A stretch of DNA of 10,702 bases from JANNSW01 sp031431235 (lineage in GTDB: Bacteria; Pseudomonadota; Alphaproteobacteria; Rhizobiales; Hyphomicrobiaceae). The DNA is taken from the NCBI GenBank assembly GCA_031431235.1, contig JANPDA010000511.1:1-10702 (forward strand), read 5' to 3'. The position numbers and the translations under genes were made by a program. The notes beneath the pieces are model-generated. The model saw only the letters and a list, made by a program, of their open reading frames with translations, searched no databases and had not been told where the DNA came from. Positions 1-7,460 of this stretch are shown here, piece after piece (position 1 is the stretch's first letter; every line of letters begins with the position of its first letter).

Positions 1-1202
1 TACCGCAAGTTCCCGCAGAACCGCTGGATGCGCTTGCAGGCTTCCTCCAGCGCTTCCGTCGAGGTCGCGTAGGAGATGCGGAAGAACGGCGAGAGGCCGA
101 AGGCGGCGCCCTGCACGACCGCGACGCCCTCCTCCTCCAAGAGCGCGGTCACGAACTCCTCGTCGCTGCCGATGCGCTTGCCCTTGGCGCTGGTCTTGCC
201 GATCACGCCTTCGCACGAGGGATAGACGTAGAACGCGCCTTCCGGGCTCGGGCATTTGAGCCCCTTGGCCTGGTTCAGCATCGAGACGACCAGATCGCGG
301 CGCTCGCGGAAGGCCAGCCCCCGCGTCCTGATGAAATCCTGCGGGCCGTTCAGCGCCTCGACCGCCGCGTATTGCGCGATCGACGATGGGTTCGAGGTCG
401 ATTGCGACTGCAGCTTCGCCATCCCCTTGATGAGCGTCTCAGGTCCCGCACCATAGCCGATGCGCCAGCCGGTCATGGCATAGGCCTTCGACACGCCGTT
501 CATGGTGAGGGTGCGCTCGGTGAGGCCGGGCTCGACCTGGGCAGGAGTCACGAACGGCTCGTCGGTATAGAGCAGGTGCTCGTACATGTCGTCCGTCAGC
601 ACCCAGACATGGGGATGGCGCATCAGCACATCCGTCAGCGCTTTCATCTCGGCGCGCGTGTAGGCGGCGCCGGACGGGTTCGACGGGGCGTTCAGGATCA
701 GCCACTTGGTGGCCGGCGTAATCGCCCGCTCCAGCGCCTCGGGCTTCAGCTTGAAGCCATCAGCCATCCGCGTCTCGATGAACACCGGTGTGCCGCCGCC
801 GAGCAGCACGATGTCGGGATAGCTGACCCAATAGGGCGCGGGTATGATCACCTCATCGCCCGGGTTCACTGTGGCCAGCAGCGCGTTGTAGAGAACCTGC
901 TTGCCGCCCGTGCCGACCGATACCTGGGAGGGCTTGTAGGTGAGCCCGTTCTCGCGGGCGAACTTCGCGCAGATGGCAGCCTTCAGCTCCGGGATGCCGT
1001 CGACGTCGGTGTACTTGGTCTTCCCTTCCCGGATCGCGCGGATCGCCGCCTCCTTGATGTTGTCGGGCGTATCGAAATCGGGTTCGCCTGCGCCGAGCCC
1101 GATCACGTCCTGGCCCGCCGCCTTCAACGCGCGCGCCTTCGCGGTGACCGCGATCGTCTGCGATGGCTTGATCCGGTCGAGGCTGTCGGCGAGGAAGCCC
1201 AT
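1..1202 (-). CDS. aatA: Aspartate aminotransferase, class I PLP enzyme (possibly also prephenate aminotransferase); stop codon cut by window edge
   Basis: This cytosolic PLP enzyme would move the amino group between aspartate and 2-oxoglutarate. Read on the minus strand from ATG at 1202, 400 sense codons run to position 3. The remaining two bases read TA, so a TAA or TAG stop is probably split by the edge; 400 residues is the usual length of rhizobial AatA. Visible family motifs are GAGEPDFDTP near the N-terminus, KYTDVDGIPELK, SVGTGGKQ, the LNAPSNPSG loop, TDDMYEHL (PLP-ring aspartate region) and NGVSKAYAMTGWRIGY with the Schiff-base lysine at residue 239. AGAAGGA lies 8 nt before the ATG. 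Known of the family: this subgroup (I-beta, Thermus/rhizobial type) includes enzymes that also transaminate prephenate to arogenate, so a role in Phe/Tyr synthesis is possible, but the sequence alone does not decide it. It is transcribed away from the fusion gene at 1342. Confidence 0.93.
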   Translation of the reverse strand, partial: MGFLADSLDRIKPSQTIAVTAKARALKAAGQDVIGLGAGEPDFDTPDNIKEAAIRAIREGKTKYTDVDGIPELKAAICAKFARENGLTYKPSQVSVGTGGKQVLYNALLATVNPGDEVIIPAPYWVSYPDIVLLGGGTPVFIETRMADGFKLKPEALERAITPATKWLILNAPSNPSGAAYTRAEMKALTDVLMRHPHVWVLTDDMYEHLLYTDEPFVTPAQVEPGLTERTLTMNGVSKAYAMTGWRIGYGAGPETLIKGMAKLQSQSTSNPSSIAQYAAVEALNGPQDFIRTRGLAFRERRDLVVSMLNQAKGLKCPSPEGAFYVYPSCEGVIGKTSAKGKRIGSDEEFVTALLEEEGVAVVQGAAFGLSPFFRISYATSTEALEEACKRIQRFCGNLR

Positions 1203-1341
1203 GGCACGTGTCCTTCTCGATTGATTGCGCGGCAAACTAAGAGGCCACCGCGAGCGACGCAAGTCGCGCGAGCTGGATCTTTCATCGCGCCGCGCTCGCT
1301 GGTAGCCTTGCCCCCGACCCGAAGGAAGGAATTGCTGCCCG

Positions 1342-3711
1342 ATGACCCAAGCCAAGCTCCTTGCGCTCGATTGTACTCCGCCCGAAGTGACTGCAGCCAA
1401 GGCGCGCCGGCTCGCGGTGAGGCTTTACGGCATCGACGGCGAGGCCGAGCCGCTCTATGGCGAGCGGGAGCGCAATTTCCGGATACGGGCCGGAGCTGAC
1501 GACATCATCCTCAAGATCTCCTCGCACGAGGAGGTCGCCGAGGCGATCGAGCTCCAGGCGAGCGTGCTCAGCCACCTGGCGCAAGCCGACCCCAGCCTGC
1601 ATGTGCCAAGTCTGCGCAAGTCGAAGAATGGCCGTGACCACGAGACGGTTCAGCTCGACGGGCACCGCCACATCGTGCGCGCATTCCGGTTCCTGGAAGG
1701 CGAGCTGCTGGAAGGGCGGACCCCTACTGTTGCACTCCTCAGGGACGTCGGCCGTACCGTCGGCCGGCTCGACCGTGCCCTCAGGGGCTATTTTCATCCC
1801 GGCGCCGGCCAGCGCATCGCTTGGGATCTGAAATGTGCGCCCGAGGTCGCGCGCCATACCCCCCTGATCGCCGACAAGCGGGTTCGCCAGCTGGTCGAGG
1901 CGACCTATGCGCGCTTCAACGGCTCCGTGCTCCCCCGCCTTGGCGGCCTGCCGGGACAGGTCATCCACAACGACACCCATCCGGGCAATCTGTTGACCGA
2001 TCCTGACCGCACCCGTGTCGTCGGGCTCCTCGATTTCGGCGACACCGTGCATGGCGCGCGACTGCTCGATGTCGCCTTGCCGGCAGCGGAGGTGACGATT
2101 GCCGGCGTCTCGCCCCTCGACTGCGCCGCTGAGATCCTCGCGGGCTACCAAGGGATCAACCCGCTCGAGGAGGACGAGATCGCACTGCTCTACGATGCGA
2201 TCCTCGCGCGCCACGCGCAGTCGCTCACGATTCTGGCCTACCGGCGCGCGCACGATCCCGCCGCAGCAGCCCCGCTCGCGACTTTCGAGCGGCACAGCAT
2301 CGACGGGCTCGAGGCCCTGACGGCGGCCGGCCCCGACCGGGCGCTCATCCGCTTTCGCGAGGCGGCGGGCATCGGGCGGACGATCACGGTGCCGCTGCCT
2401 CGCCTATCGCCCGAGACGGCCCAGGAGCGCGCGTCCCTCATGGCGCGGCGCAAGCGGCTGCTCGGCCCCGATCTCGAGCTCACCTACAACGAGCCCATCC
2501 ATATTGTCCGTGGCGAGGGCGTCTGGCTCCACGACGCCGACGGCCGGCGCTATCTCGACTGCTACAACAACGTGCCCCAAGTCGGGCACGCCCATCGCCA
2601 CGTGGTCGAGGCGATCGCCCGCCAGGCCGCGACCCTCAACACCAACACACGCTATCTGCATAGCCTCGTGCTCGACTTTGCCGAGCGGTTGACAGCTCTG
2701 ATGCCGGCCGACGGCGGCCTCTCGGTCTGCATCTTCGTCAATTGCGGCAGCGAAGCCAACGACATCGCCTGGCGCATGGCGACAGCCTGGACGGGCAAGC
2801 GCGGCGCCCTCGTAATGGACCAAGCCTATCACGGCGGCACCGAGGCGGTCGCGGCCCTTTCGCCCTACCACGTGCACGATGGGTTGGTTGCCCCTCACGT
2901 CCGCAAGCTCGAGGCCCCCGACACCTATCGCGGCCGGTTCGGCGCGGCCCACGAGGATGCAGGCGCGGCCTATGCAGCCGATGCCGATCGCGCGATCGCC
3001 GAGCTCGATGCGGCGGGGTACGGCACCGCGATCTGGATGGTCGACACCGGCTTCACCTCGAACGGTCTCATCAACCCGCCGGCGGGTTATGTCAGGGCGG
3101 TTGCCGACAAGGTCCGTGCGGCGGGCGGGCTCGTGATCGCCGACGAGGTGCAGTTCGGATTCGGACGCTCCGGCAGTCATTTCTGGGGCTTCGACACCCA
3201 TGGCGTCATCCCCGACATCGTCACCATGGGCAAGCCCGTCGGCAACGGTCATCCTCTCGGCGTGATCGTGACGCGACCGGAGATCCTCGCGAAGTTCGCA
3301 AAGGAGTCCAATTACTTCTCGACGTTCGGCGGCAATCCCGTGTCGATTGCCGCGGGTCTTGCCGTGCTCGACGTCATCGAGCGCGAGCGACTGCAGGAGA
3401 ATGCCCGCACGACCGGGACGTTGACGCTGCAGCGGCTCTCGGCCCTGATGCAGCGCCATGGGGCGATCGGCGACGTGCGCGGCTACGGCCTCAAGTTCGG
3501 TGTCGAGATCGTCTCCGACCGGGCGACGAAGGCGCCGGACCAGGCAGCGGCGAAACGCATCGCCAATAGCATGCGCTCCCACGGCGTGCTGGTCGGCACC
3601 GAGGGCGCATTCGCCAACGTCCTGAAGATCCGCCCGCCGCTGCCCTTCCGGTCCGAGCACGCCGAGATCCTGACCGGCACGCTCGATGCTGCAATCACCA
3701 GCCTCACATAA
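1342..3711 (+). CDS. Kinase / class III PLP phospho-lyase fusion (APH-like domain + ETNPPL/PHYKPL-like domain)
   Basis: The 789-residue protein has two enzyme domains. Residues ~20-290 form an aminoglycoside-phosphotransferase/choline-kinase-like kinase: catalytic H209-x-D211 with N216 (IHNDTHPGNLL) and a metal-binding D231-F-G-D234. Residues ~380-789 are a class III aminotransferase-fold PLP domain: YLDCYNNV at 404, GSEAN at 469-473, AYHGG at 495-499, PLP aspartate D601 in ADEVQFGFGR, and Schiff-base lysine K631 in TMGKPVGNGHP. The wording of YLDCYNNVPQVGH, LNTNTRYLH, SPY after the HGG loop and the C-terminal GDVRGYGLKFGVE is typical of ethanolamine-phosphate and 5-phosphohydroxylysine phospho-lyases rather than ordinary transaminases. 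Inference: the kinase phosphorylates a hydroxyl-bearing amine or amino acid and the second domain removes phosphate and ammonia, giving an aldehyde. The substrate is unknown. ATG 1342 has AAGGAAGGA (1322-1330) about 11 nt upstream. An ordinary transaminase remains possible. Confidence 0.88.
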   Translation: MTQAKLLALDCTPPEVTAAKARRLAVRLYGIDGEAEPLYGERERNFRIRAGADDIILKISSHEEVAEAIELQASVLSHLAQADPSLHVPSLRKSKNGRDHETVQLDGHRHIVRAFRFLEGELLEGRTPTVALLRDVGRTVGRLDRALRGYFHPGAGQRIAWDLKCAPEVARHTPLIADKRVRQLVEATYARFNGSVLPRLGGLPGQVIHNDTHPGNLLTDPDRTRVVGLLDFGDTVHGARLLDVALPAAEVTIAGVSPLDCAAEILAGYQGINPLEEDEIALLYDAILARHAQSLTILAYRRAHDPAAAAPLATFERHSIDGLEALTAAGPDRALIRFREAAGIGRTITVPLPRLSPETAQERASLMARRKRLLGPDLELTYNEPIHIVRGEGVWLHDADGRRYLDCYNNVPQVGHAHRHVVEAIARQAATLNTNTRYLHSLVLDFAERLTALMPADGGLSVCIFVNCGSEANDIAWRMATAWTGKRGALVMDQAYHGGTEAVAALSPYHVHDGLVAPHVRKLEAPDTYRGRFGAAHEDAGAAYAADADRAIAELDAAGYGTAIWMVDTGFTSNGLINPPAGYVRAVADKVRAAGGLVIADEVQFGFGRSGSHFWGFDTHGVIPDIVTMGKPVGNGHPLGVIVTRPEILAKFAKESNYFSTFGGNPVSIAAGLAVLDVIERERLQENARTTGTLTLQRLSALMQRHGAIGDVRGYGLKFGVEIVSDRATKAPDQAAAKRIANSMRSHGVLVGTEGAFANVLKIRPPLPFRSEHAEILTGTLDAAITSLT

Positions 3712-3740
3712 ACGACATTCCAAGCAATATGTTGGGACCG

Positions 3741-3767
3741 TTGTCTGAGTAAGAGCTTTACTATAGG
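3741..3767 (+). promoter_or_regulatory. Possible promoter for the RTX gene
   Basis: TTGTCT (3741-3746), a 15-bp spacer and TATAGG (3762-3767) make a weak sigma70-like pair in the 91-bp gap before the RTX gene. The gap is AT-richer than its surroundings. A short inverted repeat AGAGC/GCTCT (3752-3756 / 3767-3771) lies over the -10, and GGACC/GGTCC (3735-3739 / 3777-3781) encloses it. The spacer is shorter than ideal, so this is a tentative call. Confidence 0.25.
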
Positions 3768-3802
3768 CTCTCCCTTGGTCCAGTCGCGGGAGGAGTTGCA
3801 GC

Positions 3803-5281
3803 ATGGCACGGCTGAAAGGCGACGCGAAGAAGAACAAGATTGTTGGCACCTCGGACGCCGACACCATTCTCGGGCTCGACGGCAACGACACGCTGAAGGG
3901 CAAGGACGGTGACGACACCCTCGATGGCGGCGCGGGCGACGACAGCCTGCAGGGGGGCAACGGCAACGACCGCCTCAAGGGCCGCGACGGCAACGATCTC
4001 CTCAGGGGCGACGCCGGTAACGACGATCTGCGCGGCGACGCGGGCTTCGACACGCTGCGAGGCGGCACCGGCGACGACACGCTTCGCGGCGGGGCCGACA
4101 ACGACAGCCTCAGGGGTGAGGACGGCAGCGACGACCTGCGCGGCGACGCCGGCAACGATACGCTGCTCGGCGGCCTGGGCGGCGATATCCTGCGCGGCGG
4201 CGCTGGTGTCGACCGCCTCGAAGGCGGCGACGGCGGCGATCTGCTGATCGGGGATGCCGAGACCGATCTGCTGTTCGGTGACGCTGGCAACGACACGTTG
4301 CGGGGCGGCGCGGGCGAGGACAACCTCATCGGCGGAGATGGACGCGACACCGCCGACTATTCGACCAGCGCGAGCGGGATCGATGGCGGGATCACGATCG
4401 ATCTCCTCGATCCGGGCCGGAATTCCGGCGACGCTCGAGGCGACTTCTTCAACAGCGTCGAGGTCATCGTCGGGTCCGCCTTCGACGACCGGATCAGCGG
4501 CGACAACGCCGCCAACGAGATCGACGGCGGCGATGGCGACGATGTGATCGAAGGCAAGTCCGGTAACGACACGCTGCGGGGTGGTGACGGCAACGACGTT
4601 CTCGCCCCCGGACCCGGCAACGACCTCATTGTTGGCGGTTCCGAGCGCGATCCCCAGCCGGGCGATTTCAACCCGTTTCGCGGCGACATCGTCTCCTACA
4701 ACGACGCGCCAGCCTTCGTCGGTGTCAATCTGACGCTCGGGACGACCGACGGCGAAGCGGTCGGCGACACCTATATCGGCGTCGAGTCGGTTCAAGGGTC
4801 GCAATTCGGCGATCAGCTCCGGCCTGCCGCCGGTGGCGTCGCCCTTGGGCTCGACGGCAACGACACCATCGTCGACAGCACTGGCAACGAGGTGCTCTGG
4901 GGCGGCCGTGGCAACGATGCGCTCGCCGGCATCTTCGGCGGCGCGGACCGGTTCGTGATCGAGCGCGACATGGGTGACGATTCGATCGGCGGCTTCAGCC
5001 GGGCGAGCGGCGACAAATTGTTCTTCGATTCCGCGTTCGGCGGTTTCACGGCCATCGGCGAGATCGTCAATGCCGCCGAGATCGACAACCGCACCGACAA
5101 TGTCGCCCAGACCGCCGTGCCGCAGTTCATCTTCGAGACCGACACGGAAATCCTCTGGTTCGACGAGGACGGCACTGGCGGCTCAGGTCCGGTCAAAATC
5201 GCCACGCTGATCGGCTCGTTCGCGGCCAACGGCGATCTCATCGCCTCGGACTTCCTGGGCTTCTCATTCTTCAGCAATTGA
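3803..5281 (+). CDS. RTX (hemolysin-type calcium-binding repeat) protein, predicted type I secretion substrate
   Basis: This 492-residue, very acidic, Asp/Gly-rich protein consists almost wholly of RTX nonapeptides of the GGxGxDxLx type. Nineteen run without a break at residues 15-185, six more at 224-277, and a degenerate set lies near 350-385. In known family members each pair of nonapeptides forms a beta-roll that binds calcium after export. Residues 442-492 match the usual C-terminal cap of such proteins: an FIFETDTEILWFDEDG strand pair, an IATLIG segment, then a SDFLG-type end followed by a hydrophobic FSFFS tail, consistent with an uncleaved C-terminal type I export signal. There is no N-terminal Sec signal and no protease, lipase or adhesin domain that I can recognise. 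ATG 3803 has a strong GGGAGGAG (3788-3795) 7 nt upstream. No ABC exporter or membrane-fusion protein lies in the window. A surface or extracellular matrix role is inference. Confidence 0.9.
   Translation: MARLKGDAKKNKIVGTSDADTILGLDGNDTLKGKDGDDTLDGGAGDDSLQGGNGNDRLKGRDGNDLLRGDAGNDDLRGDAGFDTLRGGTGDDTLRGGADNDSLRGEDGSDDLRGDAGNDTLLGGLGGDILRGGAGVDRLEGGDGGDLLIGDAETDLLFGDAGNDTLRGGAGEDNLIGGDGRDTADYSTSASGIDGGITIDLLDPGRNSGDARGDFFNSVEVIVGSAFDDRISGDNAANEIDGGDGDDVIEGKSGNDTLRGGDGNDVLAPGPGNDLIVGGSERDPQPGDFNPFRGDIVSYNDAPAFVGVNLTLGTTDGEAVGDTYIGVESVQGSQFGDQLRPAAGGVALGLDGNDTIVDSTGNEVLWGGRGNDALAGIFGGADRFVIERDMGDDSIGGFSRASGDKLFFDSAFGGFTAIGEIVNAAEIDNRTDNVAQTAVPQFIFETDTEILWFDEDGTGGSGPVKIATLIGSFAANGDLIASDFLGFSFFSN
3845..4357 (+). 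repeat. 27-bp imperfect tandem repeats encoding 19 RTX nonapeptides
   Basis: Nineteen successive 27-bp units encode the uninterrupted nonapeptide block at residues 15-185 of the RTX protein. Units such as GGCGACGCCGGCAACGA recur with small changes, so copy number could vary through recombination or replication slippage in steps that keep the frame. A second block of six units lies at 4472-4633. Confidence 0.85.
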
Positions 5282-6400
5282 GTCGGGCGCGCGCAGGCTG
5301 CCGACGATCGCCAAGTGCTGGTAGCGCTCATGCACGAGGCCGAGTGCGCCCGGTGGGGGCAGATCGCGCTCGAGCCAGACCCGGTCGATGCCCCAGACCC
5401 GGCGCAGCGCGTCGTCCTCCAGCAGCCGCAATCGCAGGTAGGTTTCGAACAGGCTCTCCGTCGTGGCCTCGGGACCGAAGCCGCCGCCACGCGCGGCAAT
5501 GAAGTCTCGCAGCTCCGGCTCGAGCTTGCCCGCCTCCCATCTCAGCCCGTCGAGCCCGAGGCTCGCACGCAGCCCGGCATAGGGGGCCGAGCCGATCAGC
5601 TCCACGAGCCTGCCCGAGACGACCGTCAGTCGCAGCGAATCGAGGTCGGCCTCGAACGAGTGCACCCAATGCGTGAGATAGGCCCGCTCGTACTGATCGG
5701 CAGCGGCCAACGCCGGCTCCAGCACTGTGCGATAGCTCATGTTCAGCCGCAACTCGGCCTGCCGCAACCGCCAGGCAGCGGCCAGAATGCGCCGCCTTGT
5801 GGCCAGCAGCCTCGCCTTGGTGTGGCGCCAGCGCCGGCGCCAGGGTTGCCAGGCAAAGCGGCGATGCCGCGCCTTCAAACGCGCCAGTTGCACCGAGAGC
5901 GCCCGCAACTCGTCGCGGGTCGGCTCGCAGCGTCGCTCATAGTCGCTCTCGTAGCGCTGCACGATGCGTTGCGCCGTCCCCTCCAGCCGGTCGAACTCCT
6001 GGACCCGCTGCCGCAATCGCGTGACCTTCTGGGCAAAGCCCGGCTCGACCAGTCCGCACAGTGTGACCGAAACCGCGAACGGCCCGCCGCGCAAGGCCAG
6101 CAGGTCGCTGAATGCGTCCACATAGCTTTCCATCCGCGCCTGGCGCGCCTCGGCCTCGAACAGCGCTTGGCGGGCGAGCCGCTGCCTCGGGTTGGTCGGC
6201 AGCCGCCGGCCCGCCATGTCCCGACCCGGCGACAGCCGCTGGCCGAAACCATGTCCGGCTCCCCGGCCGAGCGCTGCGAGCAGCGCCGTGCCGAGCCCCG
6301 TGAAGATGCTGCGAAAAAAGAAGAGCACAGCAGCCAGCATTGTGCCGGTGACGAGTGCAAGCTCGCTGAACGACGAGAAGATCTCGCCAATCGTTTCCAT
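5264..6400 (-). CDS. Uncharacterised membrane-anchored helical protein
   Basis: I do not recognise a family. The 378-residue product starts METIGEIFSSF and has one clear hydrophobic helix at about residues 14-34 (LALVTGTMLAAVLFFF). A weaker Gly/Ala-rich hydrophobic stretch follows at 35-46. The rest is charged and probably mainly helical. Residues 125-225 have heptad-like Leu/Arg patterning, with an unusually basic Trp/Arg cluster at 183-218 (FAWQPWRRRWRH and following). The C-terminal third (230-378) is less basic, with DSLRLTVVSGRLVELIG and ETYLRLRLLEDD segments. A bitopic protein with a large soluble coiled-coil part is inferred; the basic loop after the helix suggests that part is cytoplasmic. 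Its last 18 bp overlap the end of the convergent RTX gene. The Shine-Dalgarno before ATG 6400 is weak (GGCGGA). Third-position G/C bias supports this frame over the long plus-strand frame opposite. Confidence 0.7.
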   Translation of the reverse strand: METIGEIFSSFSELALVTGTMLAAVLFFFRSIFTGLGTALLAALGRGAGHGFGQRLSPGRDMAGRRLPTNPRQRLARQALFEAEARQARMESYVDAFSDLLALRGGPFAVSVTLCGLVEPGFAQKVTRLRQRVQEFDRLEGTAQRIVQRYESDYERRCEPTRDELRALSVQLARLKARHRRFAWQPWRRRWRHTKARLLATRRRILAAAWRLRQAELRLNMSYRTVLEPALAAADQYERAYLTHWVHSFEADLDSLRLTVVSGRLVELIGSAPYAGLRASLGLDGLRWEAGKLEPELRDFIAARGGGFGPEATTESLFETYLRLRLLEDDALRRVWGIDRVWLERDLPPPGALGLVHERYQHLAIVGSLRAPDSIAEE

Positions 6401-6638
6401 GATTTCCGCCCGCTCAGCCCAAAACGCGCCTGATCCACATCAGATAGTGTGTGGTGGGCTGGCGCGAAAGCGTGATTCGGCTCTACCGATATGTGTCCGT
6501 CGCGTCACAACCTGGGAGAATCGACTGCCATCGGCCGCGCCCGCGCAGGCTGCCCAATTCCCGCCAGAGCCTGCGGCTACAGCTGCGGCCAGCCCGATGC
6601 CCCAGGGGACGAAACGAACCGACAACGGAGCGAGCCGT

Positions 6639-7082
6639 ATGAGCCCGAACTCGACGAAGCGCCTGGTCCGACGGCTATCCTGGGATTTCACCTTTGCGCT
6701 CGTTGCTTTCCTGCTGGTGCTTGCGCTGGCCGTGCTCGGCACCAGCGCGGCACGCTCCGCGGACTTCGGGACGGAGCGCTCGCTCCAGCAGCTGGCATTT
6801 TCTGGCCTCGGTTCGGGTGGGGACCTTGCAGCCGGTCCGGTCAGGCCCAATATCTACCCGAACATGCATCGCGCCGGTCAGCGCCAGCAATTGGCCGCCC
6901 CGGCAAGTCGAGACAGAACGATTGCCATTGCCAACTCGAGGATCCTGCCCGTGATGCTGCTCGCATTCTTCTTCATCACCATGGTGATGGTCACTCTCGC
7001 CATCTGGCGTCGCCTGACCGACCGTAGAGTGCTCATGCCGGCACGGGCGCGACAGCGCCAACAGGCAAGGCCGAGAAACTGA
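6639..7082 (+). CDS. Small two-helix membrane protein of unknown function
   Basis: The product has 147 residues and no family I recognise. A basic start (KRLVRR at 7-12) precedes a hydrophobic helix at about 16-36. A 65-residue polar stretch with Gln and Arg clusters follows, then a second hydrophobic helix at about 103-123 (LPVMLLAFFFITMVMVTLAIW) and a strongly basic tail rich in Arg and Gln. By the positive-inside rule both ends should be cytoplasmic and the middle periplasmic. The first helix could instead be a cleaved signal (AARSA at 37-41), but the pairing of helices favours an anchor. I chose ATG 6639 because GGAG (6627-6630) sits 8 nt upstream; an in-frame ATG at 6597 lacks a ribosome site. 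It lies 16 bp before the next small gene, which suggests an operon. Confidence 0.62.
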   Translation: MSPNSTKRLVRRLSWDFTFALVAFLLVLALAVLGTSAARSADFGTERSLQQLAFSGLGSGGDLAAGPVRPNIYPNMHRAGQRQQLAAPASRDRTIAIANSRILPVMLLAFFFITMVMVTLAIWRRLTDRRVLMPARARQRQQARPRN

Positions 7083-7098
7083 AGCCAGGGAGATCCAG

Positions 7099-7443
7099 AT
7101 GACCGAGCGATTGCCGGGTTCGGCGACCCGATTGAAGCTTGTGGCTTTGGCCATCGTGGTGGGCGGCGGCCTTGCGGGCGTCGAAGCGGGGGCGAAATCG
7201 TTGACGGGGCTCGCTGCGATCATGAGCCCCGCCGCGTGGCAGGGCGCTTATCGACACGACATCGCGCCCGATACCAGTCGTGAGGCCGCCGAATTGCATC
7301 TGGCCACATTCGGCTGGTCGAGCAACGCGGAGTTGCTGCATCAGGCGATCTGTGCGCCCGGTGACGTAGCTGGACGGTCCGCGGCTCCCGGCATCGTTGC
7401 TCCCAACGCCAACCGCCCGATCAGCCTCGATCAACCGCTCTAG
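7099..7443 (+). CDS. Small predicted exported protein of unknown function
   Basis: The product has 114 residues and no family I recognise. The N-terminus looks like a Sec signal: basic residues (R11, K13), a hydrophobic core at about 14-28 (LVALAIVVGGGLAGV), and possible cleavage after VEA (residue 30) or GA (residue 32). The mature part would be about 80 residues, with a single cysteine (C85), an Ala/His-containing helix-like stretch (REAAELHLATFGW) and a proline-rich end. One cysteine and no lipobox argue against a lipoprotein or a disulfide-rich protein. AGGGAGA (7087-7093) lies 5 nt before ATG 7099, a good ribosome site. The gene starts 16 bp after the preceding small membrane-protein gene, so the two probably share a transcript. 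The stop at 7443 faces the CBS gene stop at 7461. Confidence 0.6.
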   Translation: MTERLPGSATRLKLVALAIVVGGGLAGVEAGAKSLTGLAAIMSPAAWQGAYRHDIAPDTSREAAELHLATFGWSSNAELLHQAICAPGDVAGRSAAPGIVAPNANRPISLDQPL

Positions 7444-7460
7444 AAGGCCTGTTAGACCTG

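Noticed and set aside
372..1499. 375-residue plus-strand frame opposite aatA
   Set aside because: It is a shadow of the aminotransferase gene and runs into the start of the fusion gene; no motifs.
1282..2295. 337-residue minus-strand frame opposite the kinase domain
   Set aside because: Long antisense frames are common in high-GC DNA. The plus strand encodes intact kinase catalytic motifs here.
2404..4350. 648-residue minus-strand open frame across the fusion and RTX genes
   Set aside because: It is antisense to two well-supported genes. The protein is low-complexity Ser/Pro/Arg that simply mirrors the 27-bp RTX repeats, and it has no ribosome site or known domain.
3761..4804. 347-residue minus-strand frame rich in Val/Ala repeats
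   Set aside because: It is the reverse-strand image of the RTX repeats. The periodicity comes from the sense gene, which has motifs and a strong ribosome site.
5315..6433. 372-residue plus-strand frame opposite the unknown membrane protein
   Set aside because: It has no membrane helix, no known motif and poor third-position bias. The minus frame has a sensible start, a membrane helix and a helical pattern. With both products unknown, some doubt remains.
6401..6638. Possible promoter or RNA gene in the 238-bp gap between the divergent 378-residue and 147-residue genes
   Set aside because: I found no convincing -35/-10 pair, strong hairpin or repeat. Divergent promoters must be somewhere here or nearby, but the sequence alone does not place them.
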